From Monarcha castaneiventris obscurior (Eukaryota; Chordata; Aves; Passeriformes; Monarchidae): a stretch of DNA of 64,000 nucleotides. The notes below the pieces were generated by a model. The model was not told the DNA's origin, did no database searches, and was given only the letters and a program-made list of their open reading frames with translations. The position numbers and the translations under genes are program-made. Positions 32,783-44,411 of this stretch are shown here, one piece after another (the first letter of the stretch is position 1; every line of letters starts with the position of its first letter). The stretch is from the NCBI GenBank assembly GCA_026261815.1, contig JAMPIT010000258.1:17068501-17132500 (forward strand), in the 5' to 3' direction.

Positions 32783-35700
32783 CTAGTAAGTAAAAAGAAT
32801 CCCACAGTTATCAGCACCAGGCAAATTTTTTTATTCTGTAGAAATTTTTTTATTTCTGTAGAAATTCTTTTAAACTGTCTTCTTCCCAAAGAAGCTGTAG
32901 TGTGCTGGCTTCCTTTTGCACAATGATTTTAACAAGCTAATAAAACAGTGAAGAAAATCCTTTCCAGCTTTGACACTCTGGTAGCACAGAGATGGCTCTA
33001 AGGACACTGGGACAGGCTATCCTTTGCTCAGTTCTAATGATCTACAATTGTCATTATAGTCAGACCTTAAATATAATCAATGAACTACAGATGCTGCCTG
33101 CAGAAATTACTATATTTCTCCCCACTCCCTTAACTTTTCCACTGCAAGTTTAAAAAATAAAGTCACTTTATTAACATGTTGCTGCTTTTTGGCTGTAAGC
33201 GGTCATGATCTCAGTGCTGCAACTTGCACCGTTGTAAAGAATCTTAGGGTGGTGTTTTAGTTGTAATAATCAGAGTAGGAATTTTAGATTGTACAGAAGA
33301 CAGGAAGTTATCCTCAATCTTTACTGTACTTTAGTTGCCAGAAGGGTCAGCATATTGAGTCATGAGAACTTTGAGTATGTTTAGCAAAAATGCTTGCTGG
33401 AGAGCTGTAGTGATGAGTAAGTTACTGTCTGCTTTTAAACCGTATTAATGTCGTCCTGAGACAGAGTTTCCTGCAGGACATTTGCTACTATCTCGGCTCC
33501 TGCCAAAGAGGAGAATTTCTCTCTCTGACTGCCAGGAGCACTTGGGCAGGGACACGAGGCCCAGCTGGTGTTGGAGTGCAGCAGTTTCCCCTACCTTGCA
33601 GCAGCCGCTCTGCCGTCAGGCGGAAGGTCTCCGCGTGCTGGGCCATCAGGCGCGCCGTGCCCAGGTGCCTGAGCATCACTTCGCCGCTTTGGTCGCTGCT
33701 TTCCCACAGCTCCGTGCCTTCAAAAGCAACAGCCTGGCGCTCCATCAGGGTAACAAGAGGCATCAGCAATGGCACTGTTACATTGTTCTGTGGAGCACTG
33801 ATAGTTTCTGAAATAGAGTAACAATCATGTATCATACATCATCAGACATTAGTGTTAATTGAAGAAGGTATTGTAACCACAGTGGTATTTTTTTAAGTTG
33901 GAAACTACTATTTGTCTTCCATCTTTCAAATGGAAGACAGTCTTCAAAAACCTTACCTCAAATATACCTGTCCCACCAGTTTCCAGTGAACTGGTTGGGG
34001 AAGAAGACCAAGACAGGTCAGTGTTGGAAAACTGTATCTGCTACAGGGCAAGGCTCTGCTGAATTACTAGACACTGGCACAGAGATTTTATACACTTTTT
34101 TTTAAGCACAGACATTAAACATTTTCAAAATCAGTCATTCCTATAAAAATAGCCATGAGGCTAAAAGGTTTTCACTGTCTACCTGTTCTCTTGGAGAAAT
34201 GTTCTGAGAAATTATTTTCTCTGCCTTGCACTCCTTTAGAAACTAGAGCTGCAAAGATCCTGGCACAGGGCCACATGTGACCAGAAGAATTACCTAACCC
34301 ATTCTTTTTGAGGATTCCTCCTCTGATCCAACAGACAAAGCAAATAAGAAGCAAAATCTGCCAGAATTAATTCTACTGTGAGTAAAGAGATTTTTTTTTT
34401 TTCCCCGTCTTTGAGGCAAGATGATGCAATGTGTCAGTTTCTGCTTGACACACAGGTACTATGGGTGTGGGAAGAAGGTTTTATTCTGCAGGGATAGAGG
34501 CAAACACATTCTGATGTTTGGCTGGCAGACTGTTTGCTTCTATTCATTATCATATAGCATTATACAAGTTTACATAATAATTTTAACATACAATGCACAG
34601 CTATGGAAAGAGCAGCTGCCTCATCTCCCCACACAGGAAAAAATGCTGAAGAGGAAACCAGTGTCACTCATACTCACTAGTCCACGCATCTTGTCCTTCA
34701 TGCAAAGCTTTGCAAGATGGTTTCAGCTGTTTTTCGTACATAATGGCAGTCTGGGTATAACAGTGTCTTAGAGCAGTCCAGGTTTGTTCTAATCTACTGA
34801 CCTGTTCATGCAAAATAGAGAATACCCATTATTGACTCCACAGCCAACACAGGAAAAGCACACTGCTAGCAGTCATAGTGTCGTAGAACGGTCATGAAGA
34901 CTCTGTTCTCATGTTCTCTCTAGTCTTGAAGAAATTGCTCAAATTAAATCAAATAAGCCATCAAACAACTCCACATTTTGGAACATAAAGAGAGACAGAT
35001 TTTTACCTGTGGCATTTCCAGTGCTTTCATAATGGCAGAAAATCCATATAAATCCCCTAGTGACTCCTTCAACTCCACAGCAACTTGGATGATCCTGTTT
35101 AATGTTGCTGCTCTATCTTCTACACTTCCTGTGCAACCCAAGATATCAACAGCTATTCCTATTGCCATGGTATTGTGCCTGTAAGTGAAACAATTTATGC
35201 AACTGGTTACAAATTACTAAATTTACATGTGTTCAGGGGTGATCAGTTCAAAGGTGTATTTCTATCTTTGTGTGCCCAGCAAATTTAGTCTTACCAACAT
35301 CTTTGCACCAAAACCAATAATGAGATAGGCCTTAAATTAATGTTTTAATAACTTCTCCTGAGATACTACTAACTATACAAAATTCTGCTCAAGCAATGAA
35401 TGAATGAACACTTTTGGAAAACTGTCTCAATTCCCTTTGTCCTCCTGTGCCCCCCCCCCCCCCCGAATCTCAGCAATCAAACTACTGAAATATGAAGAAG
35501 AAAAGGTACATCAGAACACCTTAAGTACTCCCCTTTGACTTGTGCAGGTTTTCAGAAAGCTTTGCTGATAATTTTTTACTTGGTTCGATCATCTAGCTTC
35601 TTGCCACATGCAGGATACTACCTTTCAGTCTCCTCCATACACTTACGTGCTCAGATAGATTATAGGTCCCCTGAATTTTGGTTTACTTGAGCTTGCAAAG

Positions 35701-38700
35701 GAGAGCTGATGGTGTTCAGCTGTTCCAAGGACCCTGCTTTCAACATCTTCCCCCTTTCCTTGTACTACATGTGACAGATGCCTTATGACCTTAAGGAATC
35801 TTTTCCTATAATCTGTACACACGAATTCAGGAAACATGCAGGAGAGCATTCGTGGAGGAAATGAGAAGGGCAGTGCAGCCATGCTCCGAGCTTCTGGCCA
35901 TCTGCCCTGGAAATGAGGAACAGGAACATTCACCTCTCAATCAGGTCAAGGCGCAGCTGATGTCCGTAAGGCAAGGTGATCAGTTCAAGACCAGAGTTCC
36001 CTCCCATATTCCTCCTCATCTCTTCAGAAACTTCTACTATCCTTGCCACCTGTCAAGTGCAAAAAACTCTGCATGAATTTTGAAACTAACGTTCTTAAAA
36101 AAACCAACCCTAACCCCATAGAAGTCCTCCAGGTAAGTGCATGGCATACAGAGCTAAGTGCACAGCATGCAACATTAGAATACAGGCATCAAAGAAAAAC
36201 TTTTAACTTATGCATGTTCAGTGCTTTATACAAAAAAGCCAAGGAAATTTTTTGTTACTTGATACAGCCATCAGAAAACATAAAAGGTGTGACCAAAATG
36301 CTTTATCAAACTCCATCTTCTGCTTCCAGAAACAGATTACTATGCAAGTTCCAGGAAATGTTGTGCTCTCTCAGCCTGATCCTTGTCAGGGAGGCACTGC
36401 TCCTTGCCTTAAGGACATACACACTTGCTTTGCCTTTTTCCTTTCTAAAAAAACTGCTCAGAATGTTTTTGGTTACACCACAGGGTCCTAAAGATTAATT
36501 AGGTCCATAAAGGTTTGTAAAGATGAATTAGCAAAAGGGCTAAGGAGGACACAATACTGAGTGCCCTGCAAAGTCAGTGTGTGAAAGCTGACACCCTCAC
36601 CAATTTGTCTTTGCTTTTTAAACATATTGTATTAGCTACTGGTTATCTCAATAACAATTGTAATTGCTAATAATAAGCAAAACCGCATTAATATGATGGT
36701 GTAAGATTACAAACCAATCTACCTGCAATTTTCTGATACACCCATCAGCAGGCTATTTTGTCTATGAACTGATGAAAGCAATCTGGGCTGCACAACAAGC
36801 CTCACCAGTACAAAACAGCACTGTAGAAAAACCTGTTTCACTTCTAGAGACACAGGAGTGATATGAAGCCCCTGGAGACACTGATTGCTATTCCATCACA
36901 GGTATGCAAGTAGCAAATACCTCATCACTTACCATGTGGGTGATTCCTTATTAGAAATGTCATTATTTAAAAGGCAAACTGAATTACTGATGACACACAG
37001 AAGACACATGAACTTTAGCCTGGGTTCTCAGTACAGAGCATTCATTCTGGCCCAATTCACATGCCAATCTCATTGCATCATGCAGTTCTTATCAGTGCAG
37101 TCTATGCAACAAGTTGCCAGTAAATGGCAGGCATTGGCTCAGCACTCTGGAGGCGAACATCAAATAGACTTCTCTACCTGTCCCAGCTAGTTACTGTTTC
37201 TGCTCCAAAATCCAAAAATCTGTTTCTGCAAAGCCCTCCAATGACTCTTAATTAATTCCAGCAGGCTAGTTGGTGCCTTAGCTCCATTGAAAATTTACAG
37301 TATTTAAAATATGGAGTCTAACAATGGGCTAATTGAATATAATATATGCATACATACATATATATAAACTTATTACTTCTCTAAGGCATGCATATCATAT
37401 ACCTTCAAGCAACATACTCTTTAACAATATATTAAAGATAATTTAGTTATTAGATTGAAGGAAGGAAGGAAAAAGTGAATTCTGGAACTAAAATGTTAGA
37501 GAATGCTATTAATACTCTCGGAACCATAGTAAAGAAGCCTCACTCTACCACTTCTGAGAAGAGTGAGCAGTTGTGGAGCTGAGTTTTTCTGAGTCACCTT
37601 GTCTGCATGAAGCCTCACTTAGCAGCAGCCAACAGTGCTACTGAGGAGAGAAAAAGCTGTGTTTGCTGTTGGCAGGCCCCCAGCAGCTGGCAGCACTCAC
37701 ACATTTGGCTGCTCCAGGGAACTGCCCCCTCCTCAGACCGACAGTGTCCATCAGTGCAGCAGCACCAGCAGAGTGCTACAGATGTGCTTCTGGAGCATCA
37801 CCATTCCCACTGCCCTTCCTGTCTGCAATGGAGTTGCCCAGTAAGTAGCCATGTGTTTTGCTTCTCAAACTGTTCTTAAAAAGACTAAAACCACCAAAGC
37901 CCAACAAAGCGAGGGTGGAGTTAGATACCCACCACACCATTTGATTCCTGTAGCTGCTCTGGAACAGGTCATGCCAGCAAACTGGTGCAGATTTAACTGC
38001 AGTTACACAAAGTCATCATCTCATTAGGAGATGATTCTCCTGTCTTTCTGATCCATTAGCTGATCTCCAAGCCCTGGCGGTTGACCGAAGCCTACAGTGT
38101 GAAAAATAGTTCTTTGTTTTTTTTACATCTTTCTAAGCAATTCCACTAGAACAGTTCTCTCATAGGAGAGAAGAGCACTAGCCCTGATAGCTATTTTCCC
38201 ACCCCACCTATCCAGCTGTAAGAGAGGAACTCGGACAAAGATTAGAAGAGCAGCTGGTTTTAGAAGTTTAAATATATTTAGTTCCATTGAACAATGTATA
38301 TAATGGCCATGTGGCAACCAGGTCTGCCTGCTCTTTGCTCAAACGAGCTATTTCCTGTCGTGAGCAGTTCTTCCCACAGCACAGAGAGCTCTTCCTCCAA
38401 TACAGGAGAAAGGCTGAATCACAGGTATGCAGCAACTGATTGGAGATTTAAAAGACATATGGGACTTGGAGAATTTGAGTCTGAAGTCAAGCATGATGAG
38501 AGACCTTTAGTCCAAAGAGTTTGTGAACATTTTTCTTCAAATGGAAAAAAACACCCTAAAAATTCTCGTAAGCAATACAAACATTACATTACCTGAAAAT
38601 CTACCCATTATTCTTTTTAAATCAGTTCTTTAGAAGTCTAAACTGGGACAATATAAAATAAAACACATGATTTTTTTTTTACCTTGCAGTCCATTCTAAG

Positions 38701-41700
38701 AATATGCTGTGCAATAATCTTTGGGTTATTGTTGGCACAAAGTTCCTTAACTCTTCTTAACATGGATGTTTCCAGTGGCTTGTTTTCAGGAGGAAGTAGT
38801 TTGGATTCAAAATCATTCGGTTTAAAACTAGACACCATCTCATAAACAGGTACAGAAAAGATGCTGTCTTCCTCAGCCATCTGAGTTGAAGCTTCTAAAG
38901 GATCTGCAGTGTTCATTGTAGTATCACTGTCAAGGATCAAATAGCTTGTTTCAGAGTGCCTGAATGTTCCCCTCTCCTTTTGTGTCAGATGTTCCACATA
39001 GCTGTTTTTCTGACACAAGTGTTGTTTTGTTGCTGTCGGATGCCTGGCAGGGTTTAGTTCACAGTAGTGTCCTTCGGAACTGTGGGAAGCCAAAGGAGAA
39101 TCTGGGGGCTTCATCAGGGGTGCTTTGCTGGGTTTAGGTGGTGGCTTTGGACAGAGCTGACTGTCTGATCCTCTAAGAGCTTCCCCTAGCAGTGACTCTG
39201 AGGTGACTTTCTGAACACCTGTGGGGCTTAGAGATGGTTCACTGCCAGTTCTAAATGCAGGTGAGCTTGGACAGGAGTTTACATCTGCTTCAGGTAATCG
39301 AGATGGATGTCTTGAACCTGCAGAGGAAAACAGCATTTTAGAAGGCCAAAATACATACAGTTCCTGGTGCCTCTGCCAGGGTTCATCTCCTAATGCTATT
39401 TCCTAAGGATAATATTGTCAGATCATGTTAATTATTTGCTGGTAAAATTGTGTATTTTGAGGAATGACCTAGCCAGCAAATTCCATTCACTTGCTGATCC
39501 TCCCAAAATCGCAAATACATGGAACAGCTGCACCATAGTATTATTCTGTGGTAATGCTGACAGTAATTCCAGTCACTGCTGCATACATGGGCTATCCTGT
39601 CAGAGCTGGACAGCCTCCATGGCTTGGAATAGGAGGTTTCTTTGTAACCTGATCTAGGCTATAAAAACAGCAACTTCCAGCCACACCATGTAAAAGGTGA
39701 GTCAGTCATTTTGAGAACGACAAGTTTGGGATGAAAGCAAAACTTCCCAAAGTCAAGCCTGAACCTGAAATAAAGTATGGAAGGAATGAATTTCAGGAAT
39801 GCTAATCTTTTTGTGAAAGAGAGCTAGTCTGAAGAGCTGTAGAAACACAGCCATATACTTCTGTGTATTTATGCCTCATCCTGTACCCGCTGCATATGCA
39901 AACCTCGGCATCCAATATGGGATGAGTCCTGTGTCAGACATTCCCAATCTGCAGCTCTCAGTGCATTTGCTGGTATCTACAGCAAAGTGGCCAGTTGCAT
40001 TGTGTGGGTGTTACTGCTTGATTCCAGATATAAAACAAAAACTCCAAATCACAGCCTGTCACTACCCTTAAGCAGCGTGGTAACAGAACCCACTCAAAGC
40101 ATCCTATGACAAAATGCACAGCAGTACTCTTCAGGCTGTTATAGTACCAAAGTAAAAGTATCTGCAGCCATGGATTGGAATAATCAATTCAACTACAGAT
40201 GGACAGAAACTTGCTTTATAAATGTCTGTCCATCCCCTTGTTAAAACACAGGAGCACATCCTTCCTATAAAAGTACAGTCTCACTATGCAAATGCTTAAT
40301 ATTCTCTTTGCCATGGGAACTTTTCCTACAATAGGCATGAAAAATTTTAGCAGTACCGTATTCAAAATGAGCAGCCTTGGACGTCAAATACTAGTTTGTC
40401 CACATGGGAAGAGATGCATTATTGCAAGCTTCTATAGACAAGTGTGTTAGTACAGAAACAATTGCTTAAACCTTTGAAGAATCTGAGAAATAAAATGCCC
40501 CGATCAACAACTGATCCAAATGTTGTCACACCCTGGATCCCTTGCTTAGGATAATAGGGGCCGTGGAACCAGACAGCAGCAAAAGGAATGAAAAGTAAAA
40601 GGGATGGAGGGTAAAGAGATTGAGGGAAATGGAAGAACAGAACTGAGTACAAAAGCCATGGTAGTGTTTTTCTCCTAGGGAGGAATATTACCTCATCTGC
40701 ATAGTTTACCCTGAGAAAAGTGGTTACCAGAATTTCCATGAAACACCACTTCTACTTAATAAACTTTTGTCAGAAAGACATGAGTGAAACAAGTCAGTTC
40801 TTGTCAAGCACAAGTAAGGACAGGTGATACCATCAAAAAAGGTAATAATGCCAACCACAGCTGTCATTTTTTTGGTGTGGAAGCCTGCTGGGTTGTGTGC
40901 TAAGGTTCTCAACTAGCTGGTGCGTTGTAAATAAAAATCCTGTTCCAGTGACTTGAAGAGCAAGCAGTGTGCTAACACAGCTTACAGGGACCATTAAATG
41001 TAACTGTATTAACAGTACCCATAACATTCAGCAGTCTCACTTTGGTCTGAAGAGTAACAGACCACCTGGACACACACTGATTCTAAGCACAAAACTTATA
41101 ATCACAAAACATACCTATTAGCAGATAGCTCTCTGACTGGTGAGCCTTTAATGGGAATCTTTTCTCCAGAACATGATCCAAACTAGCTGGCTGGCTACCA
41201 CTTTTTTCTTTGTTTCTGGGGTAAACAAAAATGCAAACAAAAACATATCAATATATGCAACACTTAGATACATATCTAACTGCCAGAATATATCATAACC
41301 AGTGTAAGGATCATTAGCTTTCCACTTGGGCAACTTATGATAATAAAAGGTACTTCATTCATTCATAAACTGCTGTTGTAGTGGCAGTGAAATGGGCTAT
41401 ACTATGCATCACCCTGCAACATTTATGAAGATATTTCTTTGAACATTGAAACTTTCTAATGGAACATTTGATTTGGACACTGAAATTAGGACCCATTATC
41501 CCACAGTTGGTGGTTTTATTCTGGGAGTCAACCATGGAAAACCAGACTTCTCTGGAGCAGCAGCAAGATGTTATTTTAATCCTTTGTCTTACATGGTCAA
41601 GATTTGCCAAGTCACTGCAGTGCTGCTGTGCTTCCAGAGTCTACATTTGCTCTCACTTTGTAGATTTGCTGACCCTCCGCTTAAAATCAGCAAACCCTCA

Positions 41701-43419
41701 GGTCTAGTCTTCCATCTCAAATCAGAGTGAAACCTCACATCACCTTCATCAGGAGCTGATACACTTAACTCCATTTCCTTCCATAAGGACAGCAAAATGA
41801 AGGTACCTCAAAAGATTTCCTCTGGGTATGCTCTGCTCCGGGGATTGCATGCTGGATATACCAAGACTCAGCCTTTTTGCAGTTTCTGTTTTTCCTTCAG
41901 GGGTGCTTGGTTCTTTTTGTTGGACTGGGGTTACACCGTATTTTTCTTCTAGACACCTGAGAGGCACAGTCCTGTTGATAGGCTGAAAAATGATTGCTCC
42001 ACTCTGCTTTGAAATTGGTGTGCGATTCCCAACATAGTATCTGACTAAGCCAGGGATAGTGTCAAAGCTTTCCAGTTCAAACTGATACTGAACACGACAG
42101 TAGGCTTCATTGAGTCTTAGAACTGTTCTGTTGATTTTAAAATGCTGAGGGGTATTTTTCCACTGACAAGTAAGAACAAAGTTCCCAGGACTGGAGAGAG
42201 AATCCCTAATCAGAAAATCTCCATCTCTCTGAACTAGGCCTTCTGCCACCTTTGAGGAAAAAGAATTAAACAAAAAATTACTTTCAGAAACAGAAAACAA
42301 TACATTAACACAAAATATTCTTAAACACAGGAATTAATTTGGCCACTCTGGGAAGACAGACAAAGCCACACATACAAAGCAAAGTATGAAGTGTGGTAGA
42401 AGAATGATGTCTCCAATTCTAAATTAAAAGCTCATCCCACAACAGAGATCTGGAAGGGTTCTTGGTCAGCCAGAAGCTGACCCACTTTTGCATGTGTACT
42501 CCTTCTAGTTTGCTAATAGAAAATAAGGCATGAAGGCAAAGCAGTGACCCAGGATTTTAAGTTTAAATCATCTGAATATAGAGTCACACTGAAGTTTAGA
42601 AGCCATTGATACAAGATCCTGGATTCCGCCCTTTCATTGTTACCTTACATGACAGAAGCTTTCCTGATTTTATTCTTTGTGAACACTGCATGTGAATACT
42701 ACTGACTAGGAAGAGTCAGAGACATGTTGTTTTTCTGTTTCGAGTTAGTCCTTCCATGTGATGAAAAGGACGCCGAGAGCCAAGTGCCGAACGTGCGGCA
42801 GCTGAGCTGGCCGTGCCCCGGGGCTGAGGGAGGCCCGCAGGGGGAGCTCCAGCGGCTCTGCAAGCTCCAACCCAACCCCAGCCTTAACATGTTTGTAACT
42901 GCGTTTGTAAGGATCAAAATTTAAGTGATTGCATTGATTTTTTTGCGGTTTTTTTCCTCTCCCCCCAGTTCAAGTGCAAGAAAGAAAATAACATTTTAAC
43001 TTTCGTTAAGAATACTGAACCAAATGTCAATGTTCTCCGAACAACATGTGGTCATAAGTATTCTCAAATAAAGCCTAAATTCCATTTCCAGATTTATTCA
43101 GTGCACAGAAATCCTGAAATATATCCATCTCCCACCAGGTCTGCCCTGCATCCTTCCTCAGCCCCATTTTATGCCAAGCTGTGATAAATGCCATAGCTTT
43201 CATACAATCAGAGATGTGTACAGCACTTCAGTGAAATTCTGCTTGTCTATAAAAGCTCCAAGCACATTTGGCAATGCAAAGAGCACGTACCTGCCGAGGA
43301 ATACGTCCGTGGTACCAGGCATGGCTACGCAAGTCCTCACTACTCAGCTGCAGTTCCTCCTCTAACTCCTTCTTCAGTTTTTCCGGGCTGTTGTCCATAA
43401 CTTGCCTCTCCCTAGAAAA
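32595..43419 (-). CDS. BCAR3: BCAR3 (NSP2/AND-34), nine 3' coding exons, spliced; SH2 and Cas-binding Cdc25-like domain
   Basis: Exons in transcript order: 43419-43291, 42249-41807, 41215-41115, 39317-38683, 36049-35934, 35178-35007, 34801-34678, 33807-33595, 32782-32595. All junctions keep frame with GT/AG ends, giving 706 residues and a stop. The first codon (Phe) corresponds to human residue 120, so a full protein would be about 825 aa, as in human. SH2 about 154-253 has WYHGRIPR and FLIRDS, with the phosphotyrosine-binding Arg177 at 42205-42207. A Ser/Pro-rich linker holds a PKPPPKP SH3-ligand-like run. The C-terminal domain (about 548-825) is the Cdc25-like fold of NSP proteins, which acts as a p130Cas/BCAR1 docking module rather than an active exchange factor. 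Residues equal to the human Cas-contact Leu744 and Arg748 are kept (33662-33664, 33650-33652). Known role: cytoplasmic adhesion and Src/Rac/Rap1 signalling, antiestrogen resistance. SH2D3C and SH2D3A were considered, but the sequence and the neighbour fit BCAR3. The canonical upstream exons are outside the window. Confidence 0.97.
33595..33807 (-). CDS. BCAR3: BCAR3 exon, p130Cas-contact helix
   Basis: 213 nt. It encodes TISAPQNNVTVPLLMPLVTL.. to ..TFRLTAERLLQ and starts the next Gly. The helix RHLGTARLMAQ carries the Leu and Arg equal to human Leu744 and Arg748, whose mutation blocks Cas binding (recalled literature). Visibly GC- and CpG-rich compared with the other exons. Acceptor TATTTCAG, donor AAG|GTAGGG. 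Confidence 0.94.
34678..34801 (-). CDS. BCAR3: BCAR3 exon, Cdc25-like domain
   Basis: 41 codons plus one base: VSRLEQTWTALRHCYTQTAI.. to ..ALHEGQDAWT. Acceptor TGCATGAACAG, donor ACTA|GTGAGT, chosen because it is the only good donor giving the right phase. The end is about four residues longer than in human before the NNV motif of the next exon. Confidence 0.88.
35007..35178 (-). CDS. BCAR3: BCAR3 exon, Cdc25-like domain
   Basis: 172 nt. It completes Arg594 and encodes HNTMAIGIAVDILGCTGSVE.. to ..IMKALEMPQ. Acceptor TTCACTTACAG, donor CAG|GTAAAA. Near identical to human. Confidence 0.96.
35450..35464. repeat. poly(C) run
   Basis: Fifteen C in the BCAR3 intron between 35179 and 35933. Confidence 0.95.
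35934..36049 (-). CDS. BCAR3: BCAR3 exon, Cdc25-like domain
   Basis: 38 codons plus two bases: VARIVEVSEEMRRNMGGNSG.. to ..LRLDLIE and split Arg594. Acceptor CACTTGACAG, donor GAG|GTGAAT. Confidence 0.94.
36050..38682 (-). other. BCAR3 intron
   Basis: No coding exon recognised. A GC-richer stretch at about 37610-37860 has three overlapping plus-strand open frames and a GTAAGT after 37841, but no homology. A short AT stretch lies near 37338-37370. Confidence 0.65.
38683..39317 (-). CDS. BCAR3: BCAR3 large linker exon and start of Cdc25-like domain
   Basis: 635 nt, residues 344-555. It is Ser/Pro-rich at first (SPAFRTGSEPSLSP, CPKPPPKPSK), then FESKLLPPENKPLETSMLRR opens the folded domain; it ends ..ILRMDCK. 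Acceptor TTTTCCTCTGCAG, donor AAG|GTAAAA with a long A run. PKPPPKP is a likely SH3 ligand. The linker is the fastest-changing part against human, while the domain start is well kept. Confidence 0.95.
39318..41114 (-). other. BCAR3 intron
   Basis: No gene, repeat family or RNA recognised. Confidence 0.65.
41115..41215 (-). CDS. BCAR3: BCAR3 exon, linker
   Basis: 101 nt. It completes Arg310 and encodes NKEKSGSQPASLDHVLEKRF.. to ..SESYLLI, then starts Gly344. Human has NKEKSGSQPACLDH.. and SESYLPIG here. Acceptor TTTACCCCAG, donor TAG|GTATGT. It has no clear domain. Confidence 0.93.
41807..42249 (-). CDS. BCAR3: BCAR3 exon, SH2 body
   Basis: 147 codons plus two bases, starting VAEGLVQRDGDFLIRDSLSS and ending ..RGNLLR (split). 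It holds the FLIRDS strand with Arg177, the SH2 core up to IIFQPINRTVPLRCLEE, and a linker with RLSLG, a possible basophilic kinase or 14-3-3 site. Acceptor TTCCTCAAAG, donor GAG|GTACCT. Confidence 0.96.
42250..43290 (-). other. BCAR3 intron within the SH2 coding region
   Basis: Separates the two SH2 exons. It contains a GC- and CpG-rich patch at 42767-42870 in otherwise AT-rich sequence. Confidence 0.7.
43291..43419 (-). CDS. BCAR3: BCAR3 exon, start of SH2
   Basis: 43 codons, phase 0 at both ends: FSRERQVMDNSPEKLKKELE.. to ..AWYHGRIPRQ. The acceptor is TTTATTACAG and the donor CAG|GTACGT. It is the common exon onto which either the canonical N-terminal exons or the alternative first exon at 53813-53896 would splice. 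Confidence 0.94.
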
Positions 43420-44363
43420 CTGTAATAAAAGATTAAAAGCTTCAGCTGTGCCAAGTTTAGTGATTAACATTTTACCTGGGTTATAACTTCCATCATATGA
43501 CCTGCACTGGAATGCAGGTGCTGCTTTCAGCAGGCAGGCTTGGCTTTGCTCTCTAGATTGTATTTGCAAAAACTGCAGCATTCTGTGAGATAACATGTGA
43601 TTGTTCTACACCGCACGGAACGGAGCAAAGTGTTCTGTCTGTATACCAAACTAATAATGACACACCTACAAAGTCACTTCTCTTGCTTCCTCTTTTCCAA
43701 TAAGAAATCTAACTATATATAAAAAAACTGGAGTTGGACCCAAATGTCCTGCTCCAATATTCTTTGTCCTGTTTAAACTTCCATTTAAAATTTAGATTCT
43801 TTACCACCAGCTCCCTTTGAATCCATCTAGTTAAGAACATTCCAGGCTAATCTGGACACACTTAGTTCTTCAATAATTCCGTTGCACTAAATTTGCCAAA
43901 GTAAAATTTCAATCTTAAAGGGCTTACTCCTAATAGTCATTAAATCTGCACATCCAAGATGTTCCCTTCCTAAAGGAGCTTCTTGTTCTTGTTGCCCCTT
44001 AGCATGAAACACATGAGTTTTGCTTGAAGATACCTCCATCACCACTACACAACTACTATAAGATTTTCTGGAAAATTTCTGTCTTCATCTCTTCTTGGAG
44101 CACAGCTTTGATGCTGGCCCACTCTGGCTTGCTAGTTCTTACGGATGCAGTGTTGCTAACAGTGAGGTGCAGGATCTTCTCCAGAGCAGCCATGTACTCC
44201 TTCATAAGCACTCAGAGGAGGGAAGTACTTTGGACTTCCTTTCATTCTCCAAGGGCTGGGACTCCAGCCCATCTTTGTTGTGCTGAAAAATTTCAAAAGC
44301 CTGAGAACATGTTCTACACTGATCAAAGAATCAGAGTATACCCTCTCTTCAGAGAAAGACCAT

Positions 44364-44411
44364 AAAAAAAAAAAAAAAAAAAAAAAAGAGGCATAAGGAG
44401 AGAGAGAGAGG
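44364..44411. repeat. poly(A) followed by (GA)n
   Basis: Twenty-four A, a short spacer, then GA repeats. No gene-derived sequence was recognised beside it. Confidence 0.9.

Noticed and set aside
33482..33821. Long plus-strand open frames over the BCAR3 Cas-contact exon
   Set aside because: They are the shadow of the real minus-strand exon, made long by its GC-rich composition.
44364..44411. Poly(A) tail of a processed pseudogene
   Set aside because: No gene-derived sequence or duplicated flanks seen beside the run; treated as low complexity.
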